From NCBI GenBank assembly GCA_964520985.1, contig CAZFPB010000001.1, positions 930,001-994,000 on the forward strand: a DNA stretch of 64,000 nucleotides, written 5' to 3'. Both the position numbers and the translations under genes were made by a program. The stretch's first letter is position 1; the number at the start of each line of letters is the position of its first letter. Shown here piece after piece: positions 35,901-43,219 of this stretch. Under the pieces are notes generated by a model. It had not been told where the DNA came from. It saw only the letters and a list, made by a program, of their open reading frames with translations, and ran no database searches. Source of the stretch: CAYSGL01 sp964520985 (lineage in GTDB: Bacteria; Pseudomonadota; Alphaproteobacteria; Micavibrionales; Micavibrionaceae).

Positions 35901-35984
35901 AACTTTGCGCAATCCGGCATGGACAACGCCACGAAATGGTCTGCCTGCGCCTAGAATAATGGCATGGGGTAAAGAGTGAGACAT
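32976..35984 (-). CDS. L-glutamine kinase-like PEP-synthase-family enzyme with an N-terminal nucleotidyltransferase-like domain
   Basis: A 1002-residue protein starting at 35984 in a TAATG overlap with the upstream stop; an ATG at 36035 would overlap more. Residues about 1-230 resemble a sugar-nucleotidyltransferase fold (HAIILGAGRPFRG, GGVLISYSDIVFHPE) but lack the normal G-x-G-x-R and Lys signature, so the domain may be inactive. Residues about 240-450 are a PEP-synthase-type ATP-grasp domain (LLAIRSSALSEDS, FILQVRPL). The C-terminus is the swivelling His domain, GGANSHMAIRAAEFGLPAAIG, with His about 959. The His-domain wording matches C. jejuni Cj1418, which phosphorylates the amide of L-glutamine. 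True PEP synthase or dikinase would read GGxTCHAAIVARE. Confidence 0.8.
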   Translation of the reverse strand: MSHSLPHAIILGAGRPFRGVVHAGLRKVGAQESVLDWLLYAFKFHAGTVQFIGGYSVDSVEKKYPDLTYTINSDWQQTGGTDSLKHGDFTGTGGVLISYSDIVFHPEELGKLIHSSAGNIVVAIDASYPHRHKALSNHQAQDVELFRIGAPEAKTVEFVGLLYVPHEHVALFLQELHQIDPGKKHLSYFIQSMMEKNCPISLHDMQGVWSDLNDPSSLTRFVMGSKAETLNRLQDRLEHGIIPPQYRFDCHDYASRKLSIIHDIQEKFNRGLLAIRSSALSEDSFLSANAGVFHSVVNVPLTAGDIERTIEEVIASFPDDGGAHQVFVQPMVENVIASGVIFTRLLRNGAPYYRINYACGEDTTAVTSGHAVETQSLVVFRGVEEVTQQDPVWSDTLIKASKELEFTLDHDALDIEFAVDADLKVFILQVRPLVLTESPSDDVDEEIQSRLHTAQNFLSEMQAPSDKIRGALPAYGVMPDWNPAEIIGIHPTWLASSLYDFLIMNDAWAQQRAEFGYHDVRPHKLMLLFCGQPYVDVRASLNSFVPAEVSSPTAEKLINFCVSWLKNHPSLHDKIEFDVIPTCFSFDFDRWTKRLSQEALLSHNEISEIKKGLLAVTNGAFLRIDNDHLAIKSVQENYEQLSGTLPEGQPILNAVSLLEACRQQGTVLFAHLARSGFIATILLRSAVQMGYLDTGRVNEYLLSIHTVSSRFQRDAWRVKTGSLSFDAFVNEYGHLRPGSYDATSLRYDENPAFYLDAVIQNSTPIEDSVFSWRNDEIELLEREFNRLGLNVSFAQFDHFCHKAIHGREEAKFVFTRYLSEAIQYFIKAGASMGLTRDDVANIALPEWTSYAEGGRGIAYLQEKVREARLNAYYNMQIELPPLIFDQKDFVSFRVPDTQPNFITEKSIIAPLYSLEQGEVAKDNLCGKIVRINAADPGYDWLFGYRIAGLITQYGGANSHMAIRAAEFGLPAAIGIGSEKYHSLDTAKRVDLDCRARLIRIIK

Positions 35985-36823
35985 TATTGTGTGACCAGGG
36001 ATAAAATTTTCATTCTCATCAGCGGATGCATCCACAGATAACTAGCGATTTTTTCGGCGGGTTGTGCCAGAGATGTTAGATTATTCAAGGCTTTTCCCTC
36101 AGCTTCCACGATGATATCGCGCAGGAGATTGGCCCTTAAATGCGGATCGTAGGCAATAAGCAACGCTTTGTATAAAGCCTCTTCCTGCGCTGAGTTTGCA
36201 GGCGCCTTCACAGGAAAAGATGGCAGAGCAAACTCCTTACATTTTATAATTTTTCCCGTATCAATCCCACTATCCATATAAAAGCAGCTCACCCCTGCCT
36301 TACCCCTTGTCAGTATTGACCAGAGCAAACCATCAGAGCCGCGCACGTGAGGAACAATACCAGGATGCACGTGAAAAATTCTAACGCCCGGGTGTGACAG
36401 CAATTCAACCGGAACACGCCCTCCATTTGTATAGAGAAACGTCTGGCAGCTTTCTTTTTTCAGATAATTTTGAAAATATACATCATCATAATCTTCTGCC
36501 ACAATTTCTTGAACATGCTTGGCATAGACTGCGTAATGGAAGGGTTGACCGTAATCAATCTGATTTTCCATTCCCGCCTGAAGAGCCGTGAATAATCCGT
36601 CATGATCTTGATAGGGCCACGCCGGTCTGCGGCGGGTCATAATTTTTCCCGCTATTTTTGCACCAAAGAAACGGCGCAACATTCTTAATTTTTTATTCGG
36701 CCCCAGGAAATCGACCAATATAATTTTTTGCACCTGAAAACCGGCATGGTGCAAATAGGTCAGGTACGTCCTGCTAGTGGGGCACCATCGATCGGCAATA
36801 ATCGTCAGATCCAGAATTTTCAT
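35984..36823 (-). CDS. formyltransferase-like protein with altered catalytic Asn
   Basis: A 279-residue protein. Residues 145-195 carry the formyltransferase core, FHVHPGIVPHVRG and GKAGVSCFYMDSGIDTG. In enzymes such as methionyl-tRNA or UDP-sugar formyltransferases the triad is Asn-x-His...Asp; here the Asn position holds His151, while His153 and Asp188 remain. The N-terminal part does not show the usual formyl-folate domain clearly. It may use a different donor or have lost transferase activity. It is coupled to its neighbours by ATGA upstream and TAATG downstream, so it is probably part of the phosphoramidate set. Confidence 0.72.
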   Translation of the reverse strand: MKILDLTIIADRWCPTSRTYLTYLHHAGFQVQKIILVDFLGPNKKLRMLRRFFGAKIAGKIMTRRRPAWPYQDHDGLFTALQAGMENQIDYGQPFHYAVYAKHVQEIVAEDYDDVYFQNYLKKESCQTFLYTNGGRVPVELLSHPGVRIFHVHPGIVPHVRGSDGLLWSILTRGKAGVSCFYMDSGIDTGKIIKCKEFALPSFPVKAPANSAQEEALYKALLIAYDPHLRANLLRDIIVEAEGKALNNLTSLAQPAEKIASYLWMHPLMRMKILSLVTQ

Positions 36824-37224
36824 GGCAGAGAAACCGTATGAATTAAATCTTGAGCTGCCGAAAAAATCTCGGCAGAGGCTTTATAGGGCGGATTTACAAG
36901 GCATCCACTGGATACTTTTAAAATGCCATTCAGAAGGCGATAATCATGTGTCGCTTGATAGACCTGCAATGATAAATGCAAGAAGGCCTCAATTGATGCT
37001 TGTGACAAAAATGGTGAGTTTTTTAACGGCCTCCATGAATCATCATAACTGGCATAAAGATTACCGGAGATTTCAGCTTTCCTCATCATCGTTATGGTGA
37101 AATGAATTTTATCGGAAGAGTAAGACGGCTGCTCTAGATAAAAATTAATCTTTTCCTCTATCGAAATAACCTGATCAGGCATTATAAAATCGGGATAAGC
37201 CGCCTTCTTTATATAAAGTTTCAT
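36820..37224 (-). CDS. hypothetical protein in the phosphoramidate set
   Basis: A 134-residue soluble protein that I do not recognise. It reads as mixed strands and helices with several Tyr and Ser (EKINFYLEQPSYSSDKIHF, ASYDDSWRPLKN) and no catalytic motif. It has no signal peptide. It overlaps the nucleotidyltransferase gene upstream by 50 bases and the formyltransferase-like gene by four, so it is translated as part of the same unit. The 50-base overlap is large; the Met at residue 15 would reduce it. Confidence 0.6.
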   Translation of the reverse strand: MKLYIKKAAYPDFIMPDQVISIEEKINFYLEQPSYSSDKIHFTITMMRKAEISGNLYASYDDSWRPLKNSPFLSQASIEAFLHLSLQVYQATHDYRLLNGILKVSSGCLVNPPYKASAEIFSAAQDLIHTVSLP

Positions 37225-37963
37225 AGGCAGTCAGATCTTCGACTGTATCAACCTCAAGCCATCCATTATTAATGAAAGAAGGCGTTAGTTTAAAATTATT
37301 ATCGATCAAATTTTGCAGGAAGCTGGTCATGTACATCTGATGGAAAGATTTTGCATCGTATAAAGCATGACGATCCAAAGAATCGTAAAAATTCAAAATA
37401 GAATTAACCGACCCGGCATTCCATTTTTGAAGGCCAATATATTGACCTTCAATGTCTGTATAGCTGGTTGGCTTTTTGCCTATTTCCTGAATGTAGCCCG
37501 CATTATTAATTTTCAACGTTTCCGCATCAGACAGGGGATTTTCCATGCGAATCTGCCAGTAATCTTTCCACGATCGATCGATGCTGACAACAATGTCGCC
37601 CGGTGTACTTAAAACAGATTCGAGAACATCAGGATTATACACAATATCGCCGTAGGAAATGATTACATCGCCCTCCTTTTCCAGCCACTCTCTGGCCTGC
37701 ATTAAGGAATAGAGCATATTGGTCGTCTGATAGTCGGGATTATGATAGATAGCCAACGCATCATTTTTCACGGCTTGCGGTGCATGCCCCAGCACGATAG
37801 CAATGTCGGTTATGCCATGAGCCGTAAAAACATCTATCTGGCGCTGCAAAAGAGTTTTACCTGCAAATTCGACCATGCATTTGGGACGATCTTTGGTGTA
37901 GGGCATGAGGCGACTGCCAAATCCAGCCGCCAGAATAATGGCACGGGGTCTCTTTAATGACAT
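37175..37963 (-). CDS. nucleotidyltransferase (Cj1416-like CTP:phosphoglutamine cytidylyltransferase)
   Basis: A 262-residue NTP-transferase with an intact signature: AIILAAGFGSRLMPYTKDRPKC (split here as residues 8-18 and 19-29), Lys28, and metal-binding Asp106 in ISYGDIVY. Further features shared with C. jejuni Cj1416, as I remember that sequence, are TNMLYSL, PLSDAETLKI and GKKPTSYTDIEGQYIGL. Cj1416 condenses L-glutamine phosphate with CTP to give gamma-glutamyl-CDP-amidate. A phosphocholine or sugar-phosphate substrate cannot be excluded from sequence alone, but the kinase and hydrolase of the same pathway are 1-4 kb downstream in the operon. Confidence 0.82.
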   Translation of the reverse strand: MSLKRPRAIILAAGFGSRLMPYTKDRPKCMVEFAGKTLLQRQIDVFTAHGITDIAIVLGHAPQAVKNDALAIYHNPDYQTTNMLYSLMQAREWLEKEGDVIISYGDIVYNPDVLESVLSTPGDIVVSIDRSWKDYWQIRMENPLSDAETLKINNAGYIQEIGKKPTSYTDIEGQYIGLQKWNAGSVNSILNFYDSLDRHALYDAKSFHQMYMTSFLQNLIDNNFKLTPSFINNGWLEVDTVEDLTAYETLYKEGGLSRFYNA

Positions 37964-39087
37964 GCGGGGCGCTTTCCATCTGAGGAATGAGTCAATAATT
38001 TTTCAATATACTGCGTTGCCTGATCCGCGCATATGCCTTCATGCAGATAGGCTGCGGAAAATATCTTTACTTGCTCCAGCCAGTATTCACGCCGGACGCG
38101 CACATCTTCAATCGCCGCCATGACTGACGCCACATCGCTGGCAGCCAGAGGTCCCAAATTATTGCGTGAGGCCATTTCTATCGGTTGCACCTCAAGTTTT
38201 TGCCAGTCCGCATTCACCATTTTTGTTGGAACATCGACAAAGACAACAGGATTGCCGGTTAACGCCGTAAATTCCTGAACTGTGCCGCTATAGTCAGAAA
38301 TAAGTATGTCAGCGGATAAGAGCGCTCTACCAACACTGAGGCTGTTCTCAAGCGTATAATCTGCATGTCCGCTGAATATGGCTTCGTACTCCGCCAATAG
38401 CGGGTCATTTTCCAGAAAAAATAACGGATGCGGGCGTAAAGTGACCGCGCATCCTTTTTCAAGGAGAGCGCTCATTAAATCTTGTCCCATTACATTCAAA
38501 ATATTGTGCTTACCCCAGGACGGTGCCAGGAGGATGTGTGGTTTGTGGGCCGGTTTAATTTTTTGTGACAGAAGCATCTGTTTTAAAACATCGAGCTTGC
38601 CATAGCCGCAAGGAAAGCTCTGACGTCCCGTCAACTGTCTTTGTTCCGACAATATCTCAAACTCGCGGTCGTGATGTGGGCCAACGGAAAAAAGGATGTT
38701 ATAACCATCAAAGGCATCTTCAGGATAGATCATGTGAAGGCTGGCAATAGAATGTGGCATATGAATGCGCCATAGGCAATGTTTTTTAGAAAACCAGTCT
38801 TTTTCCAATCCGCTCGAGGCTGTTAACACAAGGGGAGCGGTGCATGTCTGTAGGAAACGCTGACTTGCGTTTTTGTATAAGGCAATGCCGGCATCAGTAT
38901 ATAATGAAACTATCTCATCAGACATTTCCCCATTGGACCAGGCAAATGCTACCTTTATGCCGGATCGGGCACAGGCCAATAATGTCGAGCGAATCCAAAC
39001 CTCATCAACGCTATGAGACGCATAACCAAGCACAGCGCAATCGCTGCCCTCACGCCCCTGCCAGAAATTGATGATATTTTTCAGCAT
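37954..39087 (-). CDS. CDP-glycerol glycerophosphotransferase-like transferase
   Basis: A 377-residue GT-B-like protein. RPHP (about residues 218-221) and ADILISDYSGTVQEF (about 259-273) match the TagB/TagF polyolphosphotransferase pattern, whose members use CDP-activated donors. The N-terminal domain is divergent and no membrane anchor is evident. In this operon it is the best candidate for the enzyme that moves a CDP-linked phospho group, possibly phosphoramidate, onto the glycan. C. jejuni uses a different transferase family for that step, so this is inference. It starts in a TAATG overlap with the upstream methyltransferase gene. Confidence 0.75.
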   Translation of the reverse strand: MLKNIINFWQGREGSDCAVLGYASHSVDEVWIRSTLLACARSGIKVAFAWSNGEMSDEIVSLYTDAGIALYKNASQRFLQTCTAPLVLTASSGLEKDWFSKKHCLWRIHMPHSIASLHMIYPEDAFDGYNILFSVGPHHDREFEILSEQRQLTGRQSFPCGYGKLDVLKQMLLSQKIKPAHKPHILLAPSWGKHNILNVMGQDLMSALLEKGCAVTLRPHPLFFLENDPLLAEYEAIFSGHADYTLENSLSVGRALLSADILISDYSGTVQEFTALTGNPVVFVDVPTKMVNADWQKLEVQPIEMASRNNLGPLAASDVASVMAAIEDVRVRREYWLEQVKIFSAAYLHEGICADQATQYIEKLLTHSSDGKRPACH

Positions 39088-39926
39088 TACTTTGCTTTCA
39101 TCAAGTAAAGCTCTCGCTCGCCTTTATCTGAAAGCTGTTTGCCGTCCCAGGTAAAGTGGCTGCGGATATCTTCCATGGTTTCATAAAAAGTAGCATCGCC
39201 TACGTCCGCGCAATGACTTTCAAAAACCAGCAAACCGCCGGGCTTCATCAAGGAGTGAATTTTCTTCAGGTGATCTGTGAGCGCTACACGATAGTTCCCG
39301 TCATCCGTCCAGTGCGTCGCAAACGAATAAACAACGCTGAAAGGGCCCGCATTACCAGCTTCCATTTCCTGAAACTTCTTTGCCTCCAGTACAACTTTAT
39401 CGGACAACCCCAGAAAATCGGCGCATTCTCTACCGATATCGATCATGTAAGGATTGATATCTATTCCATGCGTGGTTGCGCCGGTTCGATAACTGGTCAG
39501 AACCGACATAAAGCCGCAATTGCATCCAATGTCTAAAACATGGTCGTCTTTATTGACCAAGTCCGACAGTTTATAAGCATCATACCGCTCTTCACTGGGA
39601 CGCTCACCATATATCCCCAGAATGCCGAGCGACTGGTAGGGATAGCCGTAAAAATAAGCATAATGGCCATATTCCTTTTTTTGCGCTTTTAAAATTCTAT
39701 CAATCTTGCCGTGCAAAACGGGAAGCTCTATCACAAACCGGTCGGAACTTTCATCCGTCAGATGATAGTTAATAAAACGCACAAATTTTCTGCCCGTGCC
39801 GGTCAATAAAATTCCGAAATGGTTGAAATAGTAACCGATGGCGGTAAGGATCGAACGCCATTTTGCGTCGGTTGTCATGGTTGCCACCATGTTTTTTCTG
39901 GAAAAACGCCTTAAAAATTTTCTCAT
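39087..39926 (-). CDS. SAM-dependent methyltransferase
   Basis: A 279-residue methyltransferase. Motif I is VLDIGCNCGFMSVLT (about residues 131-145), followed by GIDINPYMIDIG and LMKPGGLLVFESH. The first 110 residues form a basic and then mixed leader. Acceptors in such loci include the terminal sugar, or the phosphoramidate oxygen as in O-methyl phosphoramidate; the latter is attractive because the phospho-transferase gene follows directly. It overlaps the first Wzt gene by four bases (ATGA). Confidence 0.85.
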   Translation of the reverse strand: MRKFLRRFSRKNMVATMTTDAKWRSILTAIGYYFNHFGILLTGTGRKFVRFINYHLTDESSDRFVIELPVLHGKIDRILKAQKKEYGHYAYFYGYPYQSLGILGIYGERPSEERYDAYKLSDLVNKDDHVLDIGCNCGFMSVLTSYRTGATTHGIDINPYMIDIGRECADFLGLSDKVVLEAKKFQEMEAGNAGPFSVVYSFATHWTDDGNYRVALTDHLKKIHSLMKPGGLLVFESHCADVGDATFYETMEDIRSHFTWDGKQLSDKGERELYLMKAK

Positions 39927-41269
39927 GCCCGTACCTTTTTCATTGTGTCTGCGGTTTTTGAAGAATGACTGGTTGTCAGATAAAATGCTGGAGAAGGATG
40001 CTCTTGCGCGACAACACTAAAATCTAGAGCATGGGCGATTACATCAAAACGAGCCTCTTGCCCATGTGCGCTGCTACCATAATCTTTCATATCGTAAATT
40101 GAAAAGGAAAGGGTGTAGTCCCCTTCTCCCAACCTCATAGGAGACATATCCATTTTGACAGACCGCTTCTCTCCTTCTTGTGCAGAAAATCGATCCATTT
40201 CATTTTCAATTCGGGCAATTCTTTTGCCATTTTTCGTCCAAACCGTTGCCATGTAACGGCACCCATATGAACCGGATTTTTCAACGTTCAGCACCATATG
40301 AATAAAGAAATCATCGCCGGATTGCGTATGGCCCTTATTTTTTTCTGGCTGAAAGGATAACGAGTCAATTTTTATCCCCTTGCGTGCCGGCCAGCGAAAC
40401 ACTTTTTTTCCGTCCGCCAAGGTTGACTGAAACTCGGAAACATTTTCTTGGGCAGTTACCTGTCTATTGTCAAAATTATCCGTGGCACTCAAACCAGCAT
40501 GCCGTCTGTGCGTTTCGCGTTCCATATAGACGTCATAAGCATTGACGGCATCTCGCACGGGTCCATCCAGAAATACGGCACCATTGCGCAACCAGATTCC
40601 TCTCTCACAAAACTGCAAAACCTGCTGTGTATTGTGTGAGACCAACAGCAATGTGCACCCTGTATCGATTAAATTCTGCATACGCTTGTTGGATTTATTC
40701 ATAAAATAAGTGTCGCCAGCCCCCAGCATTTCATCAACAATCAGAATGTCCGGATTGACCGCGCTTGAAATGGCAAATTGCAACCGGGACTGCATGCCCA
40801 AAGAGTAATTTTTGAGAGGCTGATCGAGATAGTCACCCAGCTCAGTAAATGTCTCAATATCTTCCATAGACCGCGCGATTTGGTCCGCATCAAGACCATT
40901 ATAGGTGAGAGCTGATATGACATTTTCCCGCCCTGTAAAATGGAAATGAAATCCTATACCCGTATGGATCATCGCCTGCACAGTGCCGTTCACTGATAAG
41001 CTGCCCTGGCTGGGACGGACATGCCCGATTAATAACTTTAATAATGTTGTCTTTCCCGCGCCATTTCGGCCAATCAAACCCACGCGCTCTCCGCGCTTGA
41101 TGGTTAGATCAATATTCTGCAAGGCAAAAAAATCTTTAATAAGGGCCTGTTTCTTTTTCCCGACCGAAAACCCAAGACGGTCTTTTACCCGCGACCCTAT
41201 ATCCGGATAAAGTTTGTAAACCTTGCTTACGTCCTGAGCCTTGATGGCGATATCATCAGATATAGTCAT
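39923..41269 (-). CDS. wzt: polysaccharide ABC transporter ATP-binding protein (Wzt-like, first copy)
   Basis: A 448-residue ATPase partnering the permease just upstream. Walker A is GLIGRNGAGKTTLLKLL, the signature is LKNYSLGMQSRLQ and Walker B is PDILIVDEMLGAGD. Residues about 285-430 form a Wzt-type beta-sandwich extension that would bind the capped end of the glycan before export. It overlaps the permease gene by 14 bases and the following methyltransferase gene by four. The two Wzt-like proteins of this locus are clearly paralogous in the ATPase half. Confidence 0.92.
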   Translation of the reverse strand: MTISDDIAIKAQDVSKVYKLYPDIGSRVKDRLGFSVGKKKQALIKDFFALQNIDLTIKRGERVGLIGRNGAGKTTLLKLLIGHVRPSQGSLSVNGTVQAMIHTGIGFHFHFTGRENVISALTYNGLDADQIARSMEDIETFTELGDYLDQPLKNYSLGMQSRLQFAISSAVNPDILIVDEMLGAGDTYFMNKSNKRMQNLIDTGCTLLLVSHNTQQVLQFCERGIWLRNGAVFLDGPVRDAVNAYDVYMERETHRRHAGLSATDNFDNRQVTAQENVSEFQSTLADGKKVFRWPARKGIKIDSLSFQPEKNKGHTQSGDDFFIHMVLNVEKSGSYGCRYMATVWTKNGKRIARIENEMDRFSAQEGEKRSVKMDMSPMRLGEGDYTLSFSIYDMKDYGSSAHGQEARFDVIAHALDFSVVAQEHPSPAFYLTTSHSSKTADTMKKVRA

Positions 41270-42056
41270 AGAAACTAGTCTTTACTTTTTGAAAAAGCCA
41301 GAAACCCAGACAGAAACTAAAAAGAGAAATAAGAATAGTACCGACCATTATCTCGGCAGGCGGCAACCTGTCATAAGATAAAACATATTGAAAACTGGTG
41401 GTATAATACGCAAGTGGATTGGCATACATAACCATGCGCAACTTTGCAGGAATCATATCTGGGGTGTACGCGATGGGCGTTACAATCAATAACATGATCG
41501 TAATATATTGCAGAATTTGCTGGATATCGCGCACGACGATGGTCAGCAATGACAAGACCCAGGCAACGCCGATTAAAAACATCGTCTGAAGAATAATAAT
41601 AGGAATTACGAGCAACGTGGTCCACGACAAAGATCCAAAGAAAGCATCACCGAGTACAATAATAATAATTCCCACTGGCAACGTCATTGAGGCGATGAGT
41701 ACCGCTCTTAGCGGCAATAAATCCGGAGGGAATACGGTGCTTAACAGCATCTGGCGATTGTTGGCCAAGGAAGTTGCCCCTTGCGTTAAAGCAGCAGAAA
41801 ACGATAAAAAAGGCACAAGTCCTGCAAACACATACAAAATATATTCGGGAATAGAGAGTTCAAGCGGACGCACTTTAAAAATAAACGCGTAAACTGCTGT
41901 GTATATGCTCAACAATAATGCAGGGCCAATGACAAGCCAGAAAAGACCCAAGACAGAACCGGCATAGGTTGTTTTAAGCTCGACGACCGTCGTGCGCCAA
42001 AGCAGATAGTGATTTTTGGCTATCAGTTGGAACGGATTTTTTATCAAGCTCAGCAT
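41256..42056 (-). CDS. wzm: polysaccharide ABC transporter permease (Wzm-like)
   Basis: A 266-residue ABC-2 type integral membrane protein with six predicted spans. It contains the typical N-terminal YLLWRTTVVELKTTYAGSVL amphipathic region and GLVPFLSFSAALTQGATSL. It exports the lipid-linked polymer together with a Wzt ATPase. It is the only permease in the locus although two Wzt-like ATPases are present. It overlaps the aminotransferase gene upstream by seven bases. Confidence 0.92.
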   Translation of the reverse strand: MLSLIKNPFQLIAKNHYLLWRTTVVELKTTYAGSVLGLFWLVIGPALLLSIYTAVYAFIFKVRPLELSIPEYILYVFAGLVPFLSFSAALTQGATSLANNRQMLLSTVFPPDLLPLRAVLIASMTLPVGIIIIVLGDAFFGSLSWTTLLVIPIIILQTMFLIGVAWVLSLLTIVVRDIQQILQYITIMLLIVTPIAYTPDMIPAKLRMVMYANPLAYYTTSFQYVLSYDRLPPAEIMVGTILISLFSFCLGFWLFQKVKTSFYDYI

Positions 42057-43219
42057 TCAGCAAGAACATCCTTCACGACGTGAATAATATAATCCTGCGT
42101 TTCTTCATCGAGGTAAGGATGCATGGGCAGGCTGAATACGCGTTTGGCCAGGCTTTCGGAGACGGTGACACCGCCGGGGACGCTTGGGAAATGCTGATAG
42201 CCTTTTTGCTGGGACAGCGGGATCGGGTAATAAATCATCGTCGGCACGCCCGCAGCCTTGCACGCATCCATGACAGCGGCGCGGTTTGAACCTTCCGGCA
42301 ATAGGAGCGTGTATTGCGCCCAGACGCTGGTCGCGTGTTGCATGACATGCGGGATTGTCGCCACACCGGACAAGCCGGCGTTATAGCGATCGGCCACGAT
42401 CTGGCGCTCCTTAATTTCATCACCGAAAATTTTCAGTTTTTCGAGCAGGATCGCCGCCTGCACCGTATCGAGGCGGGCGTTCATGCCGATGCGCACGTTG
42501 TCGTATTTCTCACTGCCCTGCCCGTGCACGCGGATGCTTTTCAGCAGCGTGACGATTTCTTCATCGTTGGTGAACAAAGCGCCGCCATCACCGTAGCAAC
42601 CCAGCGGTTTGGCCGGGAAGAAGCTGGTGGACATGACATCGCACATCGTGCCGACAGGTTGGCCATTCAGGGTTGCGCCAAAACTTTGCGCGGCGTCGGC
42701 CATTACCCACATACCGTGTTTTTTGGCGATGTCATTGATGGCCGGGTAATCCGCAGGCTGACCGAAGAGATCGACCGGCATCACGCAGGCTGGTTTCAGA
42801 CCTTCTTTTTTGGCGGCATCGATGGCGCGCTCAAGGCTCGCCGGATCCATATTAAACGTGTCTTCTTTGACATCGACGAAATAGGCCGTCGCACCAACCC
42901 AGGAGACGACCTCCGCCGTTGCCACAAAAGTGAAGGCCGGCACAAACACGGCGTCACCGGGGCCGACATTTTTGGCCATCAGCATCATGCCAAGAGAATC
43001 TGTCCCGTTCGAACAGGAGATCGCATATTTGGTGCCTGCCCAGACGGCGAGTTCTTTTTCCAGCTCCGCAACCTGCGGGCCCATGATGTATTTGCCGTCA
43101 TGGATGGCCTTTAGGACCGCTGTATCAATTTCATTGGCGATACGGGCGCGCTGCGCACCCAGATCAATGAACTGGATGTCTTGTTGAGGCTTCACGGATT
43201 TCAATGCGGCATTAGCCAT
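42050..43219 (-). CDS. DegT/DnrJ/EryC1-type sugar aminotransferase (WbpE/WlbC-like)
   Basis: A 389-residue PLP-dependent aminotransferase. The start at 43219 (MANAALKSVKPQ) has AGGAAG upstream and overlaps the previous gene by eight bases. The PLP lysine lies in STSFFPAKPLGCYGDGGALF, and CSNGTDSLGMML is the cofactor-phosphate region. GYQHFPSVPGGVTVSE near the end is typical of the branch acting on UDP-3-keto-GlcNAcA. Together with the fused dehydrogenase/acetyltransferase and the UDP-GlcNAc dehydrogenase it should make UDP-GlcNAc(3NAc)A. Confidence 0.9.
   Translation of the reverse strand: MANAALKSVKPQQDIQFIDLGAQRARIANEIDTAVLKAIHDGKYIMGPQVAELEKELAVWAGTKYAISCSNGTDSLGMMLMAKNVGPGDAVFVPAFTFVATAEVVSWVGATAYFVDVKEDTFNMDPASLERAIDAAKKEGLKPACVMPVDLFGQPADYPAINDIAKKHGMWVMADAAQSFGATLNGQPVGTMCDVMSTSFFPAKPLGCYGDGGALFTNDEEIVTLLKSIRVHGQGSEKYDNVRIGMNARLDTVQAAILLEKLKIFGDEIKERQIVADRYNAGLSGVATIPHVMQHATSVWAQYTLLLPEGSNRAAVMDACKAAGVPTMIYYPIPLSQQKGYQHFPSVPGGVTVSESLAKRVFSLPMHPYLDEETQDYIIHVVKDVLAEC

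Noticed and set aside
32976..35984. Phosphoenolpyruvate synthase or pyruvate phosphate dikinase
   Set aside because: The swivelling-domain motif differs (SHMAIR in place of TCHAAI), the C-terminal PEP-binding barrel is not evident, and the neighbours are surface glycan genes.
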